Source of the DNA: a virus
IMG/VR virus record: IMGVR_UViG_3300021368_000504
Coordinates: 1-26,420 of that record
Length of the DNA: 26,420 nt
Direction: 5' to 3' (one strand)
Position 1 is the first letter of the stretch; every line of letters begins with the position of its first letter. This document shows positions 14,419 to 22,655 of this stretch, piece by piece. The notes below the pieces were generated by a model. The model searched no databases and had not been told where the DNA came from. It saw only the letters and a list, made by a program, of their open reading frames with translations. Made by a program: the position numbers and the translations under genes.

Positions 14419-15091
14419 AGTTTTCGATAGTGAGTATCTTTGCCAGACGTGCATTCTGTAAGGCAACAGACTCATCTAAGTCCTTCTCATCGAAGGCTTT
14501 GACAATTGTTTCCCAAGTGTATCCGTCTTTATCAAAAATAGCAGCAGCACGTTTTACGCCTAATCCAGGAACGCCAGCATAACCATCTGTTTGGTCACCT
14601 GCCAGTGTCTGAATAAAATGCCATTGCATTCCTTCTTCCTCAGTGATCTCTATAGTATCTTGTAGATTATAGAGAAGACCAGGGATCTGTTTCATATCTT
14701 TATCAGGACTGACAATACAATTGCCGGGATGCAGTGTCGCATAGATTCCCATGGCATCATCTGCTTCCAGCTGTGGCATCCTGATAACTTCATATTCAGT
14801 TTTTAGTTTTTCAATTACACGTCTATATCCGCAGGGCTTCTTTCTTTGGCGGTGTCCCTTGTAGGAGTCAAGGATAGACTTCCTAAAATTGACACTATCA
14901 CTAAAGAACAGAATAGTACCGGTGCTAGAAAAGAAAGCATCTTCAATCTTTTTAAGTTCGCGTTTTACAGCCTTGTAAGCCTCACTGAACTTTGAGATAA
15001 CCATGATGACATCATCACCCCAGTCAATCTCTGATTCACATGCGGCACAGGATTTATAGACAATATAATCTGCGTCGATCAATAATTTCAT
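14330..15091 (-). CDS. 5'-3' exonuclease (T7 gp6-like)
   Basis: A 253-residue protein (T7 gp6 is 300) of the FEN/5'-nuclease family. Acidic metal ligands are visible: Asp7 in LLIDADYI, LEADDAMG in the middle, SPDKDMKQ, and AGDQTDGYAGVPGLGVKRAA, the helix-hairpin-helix with its metal-binding aspartates. In T7 this enzyme degrades host DNA for nucleotides and removes RNA primers. It follows directly after the DNA polymerase gene (TAAATG) as in T7. The last about 27 residues overlap the start of the NblA-like gene. Confidence 0.92.
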   Translation of the reverse strand: MKLLIDADYIVYKSCAACESEIDWGDDVIMVISKFSEAYKAVKRELKKIEDAFFSSTGTILFFSDSVNFRKSILDSYKGHRQRKKPCGYRRVIEKLKTEYEVIRMPQLEADDAMGIYATLHPGNCIVSPDKDMKQIPGLLYNLQDTIEITEEEGMQWHFIQTLAGDQTDGYAGVPGLGVKRAAAIFDKDGYTWETIVKAFDEKDLDESVALQNARLAKILTIENYDLTEHRPILWTPANACNRTNNGARVPAA

Positions 15092-16357
15092 TTAGTGGAC
15101 TTCTGCCCAGTTGTCTCCGATTTTGGATTCGGCGTCGATTGGGCATCTAAGTTTGTAGTATTCTCCAGCCTCTCTAGCGCTATGTACCAGGGATGCCGCC
15201 AAACGGTCTGCATGGAGCCCGTGGCATTCGTATTGGAGTTCGTCATGTATGAAGGCAAGCTGCGAGCAGCAGATATCGTGAGTGTGATGGTTAGCTATTA
15301 CCAGCCATCGCTTCGCGATTACGCCAGCAGATCCCTGTAATAGGAAGTTGAGTGCTTTGTGCGGACTATCAAGGAGGACCTTGCGGCCATCAATGGCTTT
15401 AACATAGCCCCGATCACCCGCAACTTTAATTGCAGCAAGTAGATCATCAAGTCCAGGAATCGCAGCAACATACGCTGCTCGAATCTCAGCACCTTTTTTC
15501 TTAGCTTTGTTGGGAGGTAGTTGTTTGTCATAGGTTAACCCGATCTTAACATCGCCAGCTCCGTACAAAAACGCATAAGTAACATTTTTGACAAGCTTAC
15601 GGGTGATTCCAATCTTATCAGCATTTACTTGGTGGATATCACCGTTGAGTAAGATGTCTGCATATCTTCCACCGTCGTAACGGGCGAGATAGTGTGCCAA
15701 CATGCGAAGCTCAATGCCGCTAAGATCAGCGCCGACCATAACTTGACCCGGAGTTGCTGTAAATAATCGTCTAAATTCGGGTCCACTAGGTACCTGGGCT
15801 AGATTGGGTTTGTTATGTGCCATTCTAAAAGTGGCACACCCAACAGAACAATGGTGGTGGATGCGACTAGCACTCGTACATAGCTTCAGCCATGCGTTCG
15901 CGCCTTCTGATATCATCCCAAGGCTCTTCGTAATCTCCAGGATCCTGTAGAACTGTAGGGAAAGCCCAGTTCCATGGTTCTTCAAAGTCGTCTCGTCGAT
16001 CTTCGTTTTCCCAGAAGTCGTAGTAGTCTCGTCCTTGTAGCCATCGAAGGTCTTTAGTATCCATGCTATGTGATCCCGTGAGCCGGGATTGAAGGTTTTC
16101 AGTCGCGTAAAAGGACACCCTTGAAAGTATCCCTGAGTTTTGTTATTTCGTTTTGGAGTAAACTCTGGTCCTGGGACGTAAGGGAACCGCTGCGAAAGTA
16201 GTTCAACAATATCTGAAAGCTCTCCTCGGAGAGAACATTCAAGTTCCCGTGCAGCTGGTTCATCAAAGTACCATCCATGCTCTTCTTGCAGTGTTAGTAT
16301 TTGTGCTACCTGATGCTCTAGCGTAACCCAGTCAGGTAGGGGTGGAAATGGTCGCAT
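15092..16357 (-). CDS. DNA polymerase I-type polymerase domain (T7 gp5-like, C-terminal part)
   Basis: A 421-residue polymerase domain. Motif A is VGADLSGIELRMLAHY (Asp211), motif B is RKLVKNVTYAFLYGAG with Tyr at the position of T7 Tyr526/E. coli Phe762, and motif C is FIHDELQYEC (Asp372). All catalytic residues are present. The frame lacks the 3'-5' exonuclease domain, which lies in the previous gene in a different frame with a 40-base overlap. In T7 both parts form a single chain of 704 residues, against 593 here in total. The ATG at 16357 may be a real start or the joint of a frameshifted single gene. Tyr at the 762 position is typical of fast, virulent phages. Confidence 0.92.
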   Translation of the reverse strand: MRPFPPLPDWVTLEHQVAQILTLQEEHGWYFDEPAARELECSLRGELSDIVELLSQRFPYVPGPEFTPKRNNKTQGYFQGCPFTRLKTFNPGSRDHIAWILKTFDGYKDETTTTSGKTKIDETTLKNHGTGLSLQFYRILEITKSLGMISEGANAWLKLCTSASRIHHHCSVGCATFRMAHNKPNLAQVPSGPEFRRLFTATPGQVMVGADLSGIELRMLAHYLARYDGGRYADILLNGDIHQVNADKIGITRKLVKNVTYAFLYGAGDVKIGLTYDKQLPPNKAKKKGAEIRAAYVAAIPGLDDLLAAIKVAGDRGYVKAIDGRKVLLDSPHKALNFLLQGSAGVIAKRWLVIANHHTHDICCSQLAFIHDELQYECHGLHADRLAASLVHSAREAGEYYKLRCPIDAESKIGDNWAEVH

Positions 16358-16836
16358 AATTTGCGTGTAACAGCAACGTCTTGGACGCAGTAATCCTGCA
16401 TCTCTTGGCTCCAGACTTTGAAGTCATTCTCTTTGCCGTAGTCACCCTTGAGTTCAGACAGTCGATAACCGTATGATTCAAGGCTGTGTCTACCATAGAG
16501 TTTGGTAGGCATGTCCTTCCACTGCATCTTCTGATCCAGCTGGAGCATGTTTGGATGATACAAACGTGAAAGGATTAGGGTATCAATAACCTCACCTTGT
16601 GGGTCAAAGAAAGGGTATAGTTTTTTAAGTACCCTGAGATCATATGAAATAATGTTGTGACCCACGATAGCATCGGCATCGTCAAGCCTAGTAACAGCTC
16701 GAACAAGAGGATCACAGTCGCCCCCTTCATTATTGTAGACAACCGTTTGGTCATCATCTGTATCATAGAGGACAATGCAGTGGATTTCGGTGCAATCATG
16801 TACTAAACCGTTTGCTTCTAAATCAAAGACAATCAT
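16318..16836 (-). CDS. DNA polymerase 3'-5' exonuclease domain (T7 gp5-like, N-terminal part)
   Basis: A 172-residue DEDDy-type exonuclease: ExoI IVFDLEANGL (Asp5, Glu7), ExoII VGHNIISYDL, ExoIII YCVQDVAVT (Tyr-x3-Asp). It matches the proofreading domain of T7 DNA polymerase and ends in CDHFHPYLTGLR right where the polymerase frame begins. It is either a separate proofreading subunit or half of a gene broken by a frameshift. The ATG overlaps the stop of the 54-aa gene upstream (ATGA). Confidence 0.9.
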   Translation of the reverse strand: MIVFDLEANGLVHDCTEIHCIVLYDTDDDQTVVYNNEGGDCDPLVRAVTRLDDADAIVGHNIISYDLRVLKKLYPFFDPQGEVIDTLILSRLYHPNMLQLDQKMQWKDMPTKLYGRHSLESYGYRLSELKGDYGKENDFKVWSQEMQDYCVQDVAVTRKLCDHFHPYLTGLR

Positions 16837-16997
16837 TTGCCAAGTTTGCGTAGTCTCTTTAGCTCTTTAACTTCCATTTTAACGTTTTGAAATGCAGCTT
16901 CAGCTTCAAGCTTACCGCCCATTTCTAATGAGACAATGATGTCTACCTTACGCATGAATTGTTCAAGTGCCGATTCGAGCCTCACTTTGTCTTCCAT
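16833..16997 (-). CDS. Small helical hypothetical protein (54 aa)
   Basis: A 54-residue frame starting MEDKVRLESALEQFMRKVDI and ending EVKELKRLRKLGK. It is charged, predicted to be helical, perhaps a short coiled coil. The stop overlaps the ATG of the exonuclease-domain gene (ATGA), and its own start overlaps the preceding small frame. Placement between primase-helicase and polymerase suggests a replication accessory role, unproven. Confidence 0.6.
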   Translation of the reverse strand: MEDKVRLESALEQFMRKVDIIVSLEMGGKLEAEAAFQNVKMEVKELKRLRKLGK

Positions 16998-17098
16998 TGA
17001 TAGGTTTTATCCACGAACTTAGCCCGTTCGACCATCTCGGGCGTGGGTGGTGTAGGGCGGCGGAGATCGCGTTCTGTACTAGAAATCGGTTGCCGCAT
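16982..17098 (-). CDS. Tiny hypothetical protein after primase-helicase (38 aa)
   Basis: A 38-residue frame, MRQPISSTERDLRRPTPPTP followed by EMVERAKFVDKTYQWKTK. It starts inside the last codons of the primase-helicase gene and ends inside the start of the 54-aa gene, filling what would otherwise be an 80-base gap. Tight packing supports it, but at this length chance cannot be excluded. Confidence 0.42.
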   Translation of the reverse strand: MRQPISSTERDLRRPTPPTPEMVERAKFVDKTYQWKTK

Positions 17099-18656
17099 TG
17101 AAATCGGGTTGAGCTTCATACTCTTTAAAAGAACAAGTTGCAAGGTTGTATTCTAGTTTGGCTGCGATGCCAGTTTCGCCAGAATATCTATTTTTAAGGA
17201 CTCTAACTGTTGTAGCAGAGTCAGAAGATCCGTCTTGTTGATTTCGCTCCAGTGCGATGACTGAATCTGATAGCTGAGCAATTGCAGCTGAGCCACGTAG
17301 CTGTCCCAGTGTGACTCGTGCTCCTTCTTCATGGTTCTGATCGGATTGTGTACGGCGCAGGTGTGATACCAAGAACATGGCAATACCAGTACGCTCTACA
17401 AGTGAGCGCAGACGTGTCATCGTTTTGTCGATTGTCTTACGTTCATCACCGTCTAGTCCTGACAGTAGGATGGAGAGGTGGTCCAAGAAGATAATCTTGG
17501 TGTCGAGCCCAGTGGCAAGGTATTCGATTCGGTTGTAGATAACGTCAGGATCATAACTCCCAAAGCCATCAAAGAGAAAAAGATTCCACTTAGAGAGAGT
17601 TTCATCGAAAGCGTGAATAAGTTCTTTGTGATCGTGTTCACCTAGATGATAAGCCTTTCCCAAAGCAGATGACATTAGACCCAACGCAGTCCTGCGATTT
17701 GATTCTTCTAATGCCAAGTAGCCAACGCGATTGCCTGCTTGTAGCAGCTGTGTCGCAATGTGCCTACAGAATGAACTCTTTCCTGTGCCCGAGCCTGCTG
17801 TAATGGTTACTAGCTCACCGTAACGTACACCATGTAAGAGTTTGTCCAACCCATCGAAGCCATACTTAAAATCACTTGGTGCTCGTGGTGTTGTGACTAC
17901 TTCTAGTAGTGTACGACCTTCTACAATACCATCTGGTCGATACTCTTTAGCATCCCAGATAGCCCTGCAGATGGCTTCTGTATCATTGTTTTGGAGTGCA
18001 TCTGATGCATCCTTGTATTGATCTAGAACAGCGATCTTCGCTTTGCCAGGTGGTAGGATGCTAGCGCATTCCGTTGCCGCTTGGCGTCCAGGATCATCGT
18101 TGTCAAAGAATAGAACGATTTCCTCATAGCCTTGAAGAAGTTCGAGATTGCGTTGGATTGATTTCTTCGCACTCGCGGCACCGCTTGGGAGCGAGACCAT
18201 TGGCCATCCTTCCATTGCCTGGTAGCAGCTCGCCGCATCAAGTTCTCCTTCTGTAATAACAATTCGTCTTCCCGCAGTAGGGAATAAATGCTGCCCGAAA
18301 AAAGATCCATCAGTTTTACCTTCGTAGTGGAACTGTTTGTCTACTGTCTTGACCTTCGCGCCAAGCAGCGCTCCAGTGCTATCGAGATAATGGAATCGGA
18401 GCTTGTCTCCGTCTTTGTGGATTTTGTACTTTCGACAGGTTTTTTCTGATAGTCCTCGCTTCCGAAGCTGAACAGGGTGTCCTCGCAATAGGGGTACATA
18501 ATCAAATGATGAGTGTGATTCGTTAGGTAGAGTCAATTTGTGACACGAAAAACAATATGTGTGTTCATCGGAATAGACAGCGAGTGCATCACTACTACCG
18601 CAATCTGGGCAGGAGTCGTGATGTAGAAACTCGCTATCACTTTCTAGATCAGCCAT
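17079..18656 (-). CDS. DNA primase-helicase (T7 gp4-like)
   Basis: A 525-residue bifunctional enzyme (T7 gp4A is 566). The N-terminal zinc ribbon has Cys16, Cys19, Cys35 and Cys38 in CPDCGSSDALAVYSD...CFSCH, followed by a TOPRIM primase domain with ITEGELDAASCYQAM and FFDNDDPG. The helicase half has Walker A GSGTGKSS, Walker B-like IIFLDHLSIL and a VSHLRR segment. The protein ends in Asp-Phe, like T7 gp4, whose terminal Phe contacts the polymerase. It unwinds DNA and makes primers. It overlaps the endonuclease gene by 13 bases. Confidence 0.95.
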   Translation of the reverse strand: MADLESDSEFLHHDSCPDCGSSDALAVYSDEHTYCFSCHKLTLPNESHSSFDYVPLLRGHPVQLRKRGLSEKTCRKYKIHKDGDKLRFHYLDSTGALLGAKVKTVDKQFHYEGKTDGSFFGQHLFPTAGRRIVITEGELDAASCYQAMEGWPMVSLPSGAASAKKSIQRNLELLQGYEEIVLFFDNDDPGRQAATECASILPPGKAKIAVLDQYKDASDALQNNDTEAICRAIWDAKEYRPDGIVEGRTLLEVVTTPRAPSDFKYGFDGLDKLLHGVRYGELVTITAGSGTGKSSFCRHIATQLLQAGNRVGYLALEESNRRTALGLMSSALGKAYHLGEHDHKELIHAFDETLSKWNLFLFDGFGSYDPDVIYNRIEYLATGLDTKIIFLDHLSILLSGLDGDERKTIDKTMTRLRSLVERTGIAMFLVSHLRRTQSDQNHEEGARVTLGQLRGSAAIAQLSDSVIALERNQQDGSSDSATTVRVLKNRYSGETGIAAKLEYNLATCSFKEYEAQPDFNAATDF

Positions 18657-18997
18657 TCAATAGGTATCTCCTGGAATGACGTCCATTTTATATCGTGCTT
18701 GTCGCACCATTGGGCATAAGTAGTTTTGGACTTCTTACTAATTCTATTGTATGGGGTTTGGAAGACCATACGGATATCAAGCTCGGGATTCTGCTTCTTT
18801 ACATTCTTGACTTTACGCCTGTCTTCAGGATCCCAATAGCCTTTACACTCCAGAAAAACGCCATTAGGAAGGAGAAAATCAGGAGTGTAGTTATGCTGAA
18901 TAACATAGGGCACTTTGGTGCTTTCGTATTCATAAGAGACACCAAGGTTACATAGTAGATCAGCGACCCGTTCTTCCAAACCGGATCGAAAAGCCAT
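18644..18997 (-). CDS. Endonuclease I, Holliday-junction resolvase (T7 gp3-like)
   Basis: A 117-residue protein (T7 gp3 is 149). The catalytic set is visible: Glu in FRSGLEERV, Asp in HNYTPDFLLPNGVF, and Glu and Lys in LECKGYW, corresponding to T7 Glu20, Asp55, Glu65 and Lys67. LDIRMVFQTP and the C-terminal IPIEWLI also match the family. It resolves branched DNA and helps break down the host chromosome. Its ATG overlaps the stop of the preceding 63-aa gene. The T7 lysozyme gene 3.5, which follows gene 3 in T7, is absent here. Confidence 0.93.
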   Translation of the reverse strand: MAFRSGLEERVADLLCNLGVSYEYESTKVPYVIQHNYTPDFLLPNGVFLECKGYWDPEDRRKVKNVKKQNPELDIRMVFQTPYNRISKKSKTTYAQWCDKHDIKWTSFQEIPIEWLI

Positions 18998-19188
18998 CAG
19001 TCATCCATGTGCTTTTCAATGATAGCTTCAACAACTTCAGTTACAGCACGAGACATCTCGTACTTGAAATCATTTTTATCAGCTTTGTATCGGGTGACGC
19101 AGATAGGAGGCAGCTGGATGTCAAGCGTACCTTTGTACACACCCGTGATCTCATCTTTGGAGACCGTGTATTGGAAATCAGAAGTCAT
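18997..19188 (-). CDS. Small hypothetical protein between SSB and endonuclease (63 aa)
   Basis: A 63-residue protein with the ATG at 19188: MTSDFQYTVSKDEITGVYKG, then TLDIQLPPICVTRYKADKND and an acidic helix ending IIEKHMDD. Longer versions would be read inside the SSB gene and are rejected. The start overlaps the end of the SSB gene by 11 bases and the stop overlaps the endonuclease start. No family recognised. Confidence 0.6.
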   Translation of the reverse strand: MTSDFQYTVSKDEITGVYKGTLDIQLPPICVTRYKADKNDFKYEMSRAVTEVVEAIIEKHMDD

Positions 19189-19750
19189 CGTCAACGGTGG
19201 CAGTTTCAGTGGAGGGTTCGAGAGTATCAGCTTTGAAGCCTTCAACCTTATCGAACAGGTTTGATACATCGCTATCGGCTGACTCAGATGATACACCTGC
19301 TGCAGCATTAAGCTCAATAACTTGTACACCCAGGAGCTTCAGAGAGCTTCCGTAGGTCACACCATCCTTGAGCACATATGGCTTCTGATAGAGGGCTAGA
19401 CGGACCTTAGAGCCACCGTAGAGAGGCAGGTCAGGGTTAGTAACCGCTGTACCCTCGCTATCAACGATGCCAGGCTTGTTGTCCTCACCCCAGCTAAACT
19501 TAACTTTATATCGTCCTTGCGCAACTTCTTCCCATGGCTCAGGCTTCAGAACTGAACGCTTGGGGTTTTTAACTTTTGACAATCCCCACTCAAGGAGTCG
19601 GGCACGATCTTCATCAAGTCGATCGATGATGTCGCTTTCAACAATTGCAGACAGGTTGTATCCAAACTTACCTGGTTGCAGAACAGCCTGAAAACCATCA
19701 AGAGTGACGGTCTCAGTCATTACAATGTCATCCTTTTTAGGACCGGCCAT
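19178..19750 (-). CDS. Single-stranded DNA-binding protein (T7 gp2.5-like)
   Basis: A 190-residue protein starting MAGPKKDDIV at 19750, directly after the RNA polymerase stop. It has the OB-fold layout of gp2.5 (KVKFSWGEDNKPGIVDSEG, LPLYGGSKVRLALYQKPYVL, VTYGSSLKLLGVQVIELN) and an acidic C-terminal tail ending VDDDF. The terminal Phe behind acidic residues in T7 gp2.5 binds polymerase and helicase, and is conserved here. It coats ssDNA and coordinates replication. Longer N-termini would overlap the polymerase gene and are less likely; MTETV at 19720 is an alternative. Confidence 0.88.
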   Translation of the reverse strand: MAGPKKDDIVMTETVTLDGFQAVLQPGKFGYNLSAIVESDIIDRLDEDRARLLEWGLSKVKNPKRSVLKPEPWEEVAQGRYKVKFSWGEDNKPGIVDSEGTAVTNPDLPLYGGSKVRLALYQKPYVLKDGVTYGSSLKLLGVQVIELNAAAGVSSESADSDVSNLFDKVEGFKADTLEPSTETATVDDDF

Positions 19751-19751
19751 G

Positions 19752-22103
19752 TTAACAAAAGAAATAGGTAGAATTTGTGACATCCTCAGGTTTGAGGGTG
19801 CCAATGATGGGTGGCTCAGATGTAGCTCCGATTTGTTCCGCCCATGATTTTAGGTAGTTGTTCTCGGCAAACAAATGCATGTATACCTTTCGGACAATGC
19901 CCGATAGATTATCCATGTCGCTAGCACGGCATAAAACCGAGTCGTGAATGACGGCCAGCGGTGCGTCGAAGCGTATTGCAGATAGGTGTAATAGTGAGGC
20001 ATCCAGAGAATGAATTAGATTGGGAGCTGTGGCATTTTTATGATGTCGCAAGTCCACTTTATCTGAGTCACCAATGGCTGTCGTTACTTTCTGAACTGAT
20101 CCTAACAACTTCAATTCAATTCGTACTTTGTTTTGTTTCATCAGTTTTTGATGAACGACAAACCCTGAAGGTGTGACCCATTGTAGGTGTTCTTTACCAC
20201 CTTTAATAGCTTTAGTGACTTCAGCTTCAATCCACTTCATTACTGCCATTGGACCTGGTACGATGACATTCATCGCATCCCGTACGGCAGAAACCGTGAG
20301 TGTGAGATCGTCTTTATCAATCTCGACACCCTTATCTTTGAGTGCTTCACGGATGTAGCCACGGTTGGAATGAGGCTTTGCATTGTAAGGCACGGTCATC
20401 ACTACACGTTTGACCGTTTTCCTGTCCATATACGGTTGTATACTTTCAGGACAGTTGGGTGTAGCTTCAGCAGCGACAACCTTGTATGCGTCTTGTGGTT
20501 TATCACCTGGGACAACATTAACTAGTGTAGCTGTATCTTTATCGAGTGCAAGCCCGGCGAGGATTTGTAATCCTGAGCAGGTTGCATCGACAGCAATAGG
20601 TAAAGACGTGTGAGTTCTACTGCAAGCTATCATAATAGCATAGTATTCTTCACATGCAGCAAGGAAACACCAAGGCTCCTCAGCTGCTTCCCATTCTGAG
20701 ATGTTACCAATAGGATCTGTTGCTACTCTTTCAATTAGTAGTTCGTTAGCAACTGCCCATGAGTGTCTCTCAGACAATGGAGCTTTATCTAATCCATTAC
20801 CGTAGGTTGTTGCAACCTGAAACTTGAGCCAACGCTCAGCTTCAACTGTCACAAAGCAACTATCAGCAAATCTTATAAGTGACTTAGAGAAGTCACAACC
20901 TTGTGGTGTTAGAAAAGAGGGGATTGCGTATGCACGACCACGGTAGTCAAACGACCAGGGTAGATAGAATCTGTCAACATTTAGAAATCGTTGTACTAGT
21001 TCCATAGTCATGCGGGTTCGACAACTTTCTTTGAACACTGCTGCGTTCTTATTCATTGCCTCTGCCGCAGCTCGTTTGTAAGCTTGACGCGACTCATCAT
21101 TCTCTGCTATGTCCACTGGTTTGGGTGGTAGTGGTGTTTCATAGACAGGGATGAATTTCCCTACTTTTATTCCCCTCTCTTGTAGGGTACGAGCAACCGA
21201 CACAATAAACGGATTTAGTGTGTATGCAACTGATTGAATCCGGTTCAAAAAGGCTAGCGGTTTCTCTCCCTGTATTAGGGACGGATTGCCTCTCCTAACC
21301 AAATCATTACCGTGCATTAACTCGTTCATAAGGTATCCACCGGCTGCATCATTTGACCATGGTTTAGGTGGAATCAACATTGGCCATGCCATTGGTGCCA
21401 TCAGCTCTGCAGACGCCATTATATCGTCTTTAACGTCCATGAAAGCAGCGCTAGGTACGATATGAGTGTGTGTCTTTTTACCTAGCCTTTCAAGGCGTTT
21501 CTCGAACCATCCAGAGCACTCCATGATGCAGTCTAACAACCAGCCACCCAACTTAACACAGACAGCATCATCCCATCGTTTCCATCTGATGTCGTGCCTG
21601 TTCATCAGGGTGCGCATGATTGTCACCTTCTGTTGTGTGCCACATGCTTTGTGCCAGTAGTTTTTCTTCAGTGTGTTTAACAACCCTGGCGCAGTTGTTT
21701 CATAGAACCTGATCTGACACTCTTGTTCTACTGCTTTACCAATAGACTTGCATACGTTTTGCACCTTACTAGCATCTTCCTTGAATGAGAATACTTTATC
21801 GAAGGTTAGTTTAAGTGCAATAGCAGCACAAGTGTCAGCATCAACATCAGCAAGATAGTGTGCTATCTCTTTGAAAGCAACTCCATTCTTTCTTGCATGG
21901 ATCCTATCTGTTGTATCGTTAATGCGTGCGACAACTCTAGGCAGCAGACAATCAATGCTAGCAACCCCATAAATACTGGCACTGGCATAATCTTTGGATT
22001 CAACACTGTAGGTTTGTTTGTGTAATCGTGATTTACCTTGCTTGATAGCATCACGCTCTAGCGCGTATTGCTTCTCAATAAGTTCCTCACTTATCATCGG
22101 CAA
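19752..22103 (-). CDS. Phage single-subunit RNA polymerase (T7 gp1-like)
   Basis: A 783-residue protein (T7 RNAP is 883). Active-site residues are recognisable: Asp506 in AVDATCSGLQ (T7 Asp537), Lys565 and Tyr573 in KRVVMTVPYNAK (T7 Lys631, Tyr639) and Asp721 in AVIHDSVL (T7 Asp812). WSFDYRGRAY and RHHKNATAPNLIHSLDASLL are further family signatures. It would transcribe the metabolic and structural genes from phage-specific promoters. The start at 22103 is an ATG; a second ATG two codons on (MISEEL) is also possible. It is the first recognised T7-type gene after the early small-gene region and overlaps a 35-aa frame by 17 bases. Confidence 0.96.
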   Translation of the reverse strand: MPMISEELIEKQYALERDAIKQGKSRLHKQTYSVESKDYASASIYGVASIDCLLPRVVARINDTTDRIHARKNGVAFKEIAHYLADVDADTCAAIALKLTFDKVFSFKEDASKVQNVCKSIGKAVEQECQIRFYETTAPGLLNTLKKNYWHKACGTQQKVTIMRTLMNRHDIRWKRWDDAVCVKLGGWLLDCIMECSGWFEKRLERLGKKTHTHIVPSAAFMDVKDDIMASAELMAPMAWPMLIPPKPWSNDAAGGYLMNELMHGNDLVRRGNPSLIQGEKPLAFLNRIQSVAYTLNPFIVSVARTLQERGIKVGKFIPVYETPLPPKPVDIAENDESRQAYKRAAAEAMNKNAAVFKESCRTRMTMELVQRFLNVDRFYLPWSFDYRGRAYAIPSFLTPQGCDFSKSLIRFADSCFVTVEAERWLKFQVATTYGNGLDKAPLSERHSWAVANELLIERVATDPIGNISEWEAAEEPWCFLAACEEYYAIMIACSRTHTSLPIAVDATCSGLQILAGLALDKDTATLVNVVPGDKPQDAYKVVAAEATPNCPESIQPYMDRKTVKRVVMTVPYNAKPHSNRGYIREALKDKGVEIDKDDLTLTVSAVRDAMNVIVPGPMAVMKWIEAEVTKAIKGGKEHLQWVTPSGFVVHQKLMKQNKVRIELKLLGSVQKVTTAIGDSDKVDLRHHKNATAPNLIHSLDASLLHLSAIRFDAPLAVIHDSVLCRASDMDNLSGIVRKVYMHLFAENNYLKSWAEQIGATSEPPIIGTLKPEDVTNSTYFFC

Positions 22104-22194
22104 CCTGCTCCTGTATAAGTTGAATTAGCTCATCACGATGAGTGTGACCAAGAATCTCTTGACAAAGCATCTCAGCTTTCTCCGAGATCTTCAT
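22087..22194 (-). CDS. Tiny helical protein before RNA polymerase (35 aa)
   Basis: A 35-residue frame, MKISEKAEMLCQEILGHTHR followed by DELIQLIQEQVADDK. It bridges the 112-aa gene and the RNA polymerase gene with overlaps of 23 and 17 bases and reads as one amphipathic helix. One TGAGTGTG octamer (22139-22146) lies inside it, encoding GHTHR. Function unknown. Confidence 0.5.
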   Translation of the reverse strand: MKISEKAEMLCQEILGHTHRDELIQLIQEQVADDK

Positions 22195-22510
22195 CCTCTG
22201 AGATAAACTCAGCTTTGAGTAGGGTGACTTCTTCATCGTCTGCGATTGTAATTTCATTGTCAGGGTTTTGCATGGTCTTTTTGATGAAGGCATTGGCTGC
22301 CTTCGCCTGTTTGTAAGAACGTTCCTTGACTTTACCAGTCTTGGTATTGTGTACACGGATGACACAGAGGTGTTCCTCTGGGATGTGCCATCCATGCACT
22401 CTCCATTCTACAAAGTCTTCAAATGATAGGGAGTTGAATACTTCAGCAGGTGCTGCAGCAATATACTCCCAGTTGTTTGGAAAGTAAGGTCGCTTACTGT
22501 TCGAGCCCAT
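22172..22510 (-). CDS. Hypothetical early protein (112 aa)
   Basis: A 112-residue protein: MGSNSKRPYFPNNWEYIAAA, FNSLSFEDFVEWRVHGWHIP, VIRVHNTKTGKVKERSYKQA and an acidic tail. The RVHNTKTGKVKE(R)SYKQ segment looks like a beta hairpin. No family recognised with certainty. It lies directly before the RNA polymerase gene, where T7-like phages encode host take-over factors. The acidic C-terminus (SEDEDLGES) is notable. Confidence 0.7.
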   Translation of the reverse strand: MGSNSKRPYFPNNWEYIAAAPAEVFNSLSFEDFVEWRVHGWHIPEEHLCVIRVHNTKTGKVKERSYKQAKAANAFIKKTMQNPDNEITIADDEEVTLLKAEFISEDEDLGES

Positions 22511-22655
22511 AGGTTACGTTCATTAGTTCAGATTGGTACAGTGTAGCATACTCCTGGGCTTTCCAGGCTGCATCCTCTTCATCCTCAGCGAGGAATGATA
22601 CAGGATCACCCTCCCTAAGTGTAGCAGTGTAGATGTGTTGTTTGATCATTGACAT
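22494..22655 (-). CDS. Small early protein (53 aa)
   Basis: A 53-residue frame starting MSMIKQHIYTATLREGDPVS, then FLAEDEEDAAWKAQEYATLY. The ATG overlaps the stop of the 89-aa gene by one base and the end overlaps the 112-aa gene by 17 bases. Acidic, mixed strand and helix. Function unknown; overlap pattern and normal composition support a real gene. Confidence 0.6.
   Translation of the reverse strand: MSMIKQHIYTATLREGDPVSFLAEDEEDAAWKAQEYATLYQSELMNVTYGLEQ

Noticed and set aside
15867-16118. 83-codon minus-strand frame inside the DNA polymerase gene, rich in Asp, Glu and Trp
   Set aside because: It lies wholly inside the conserved polymerase domain in another frame, and the polymerase frame contains the catalytic motifs. 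Treated as a shadow.
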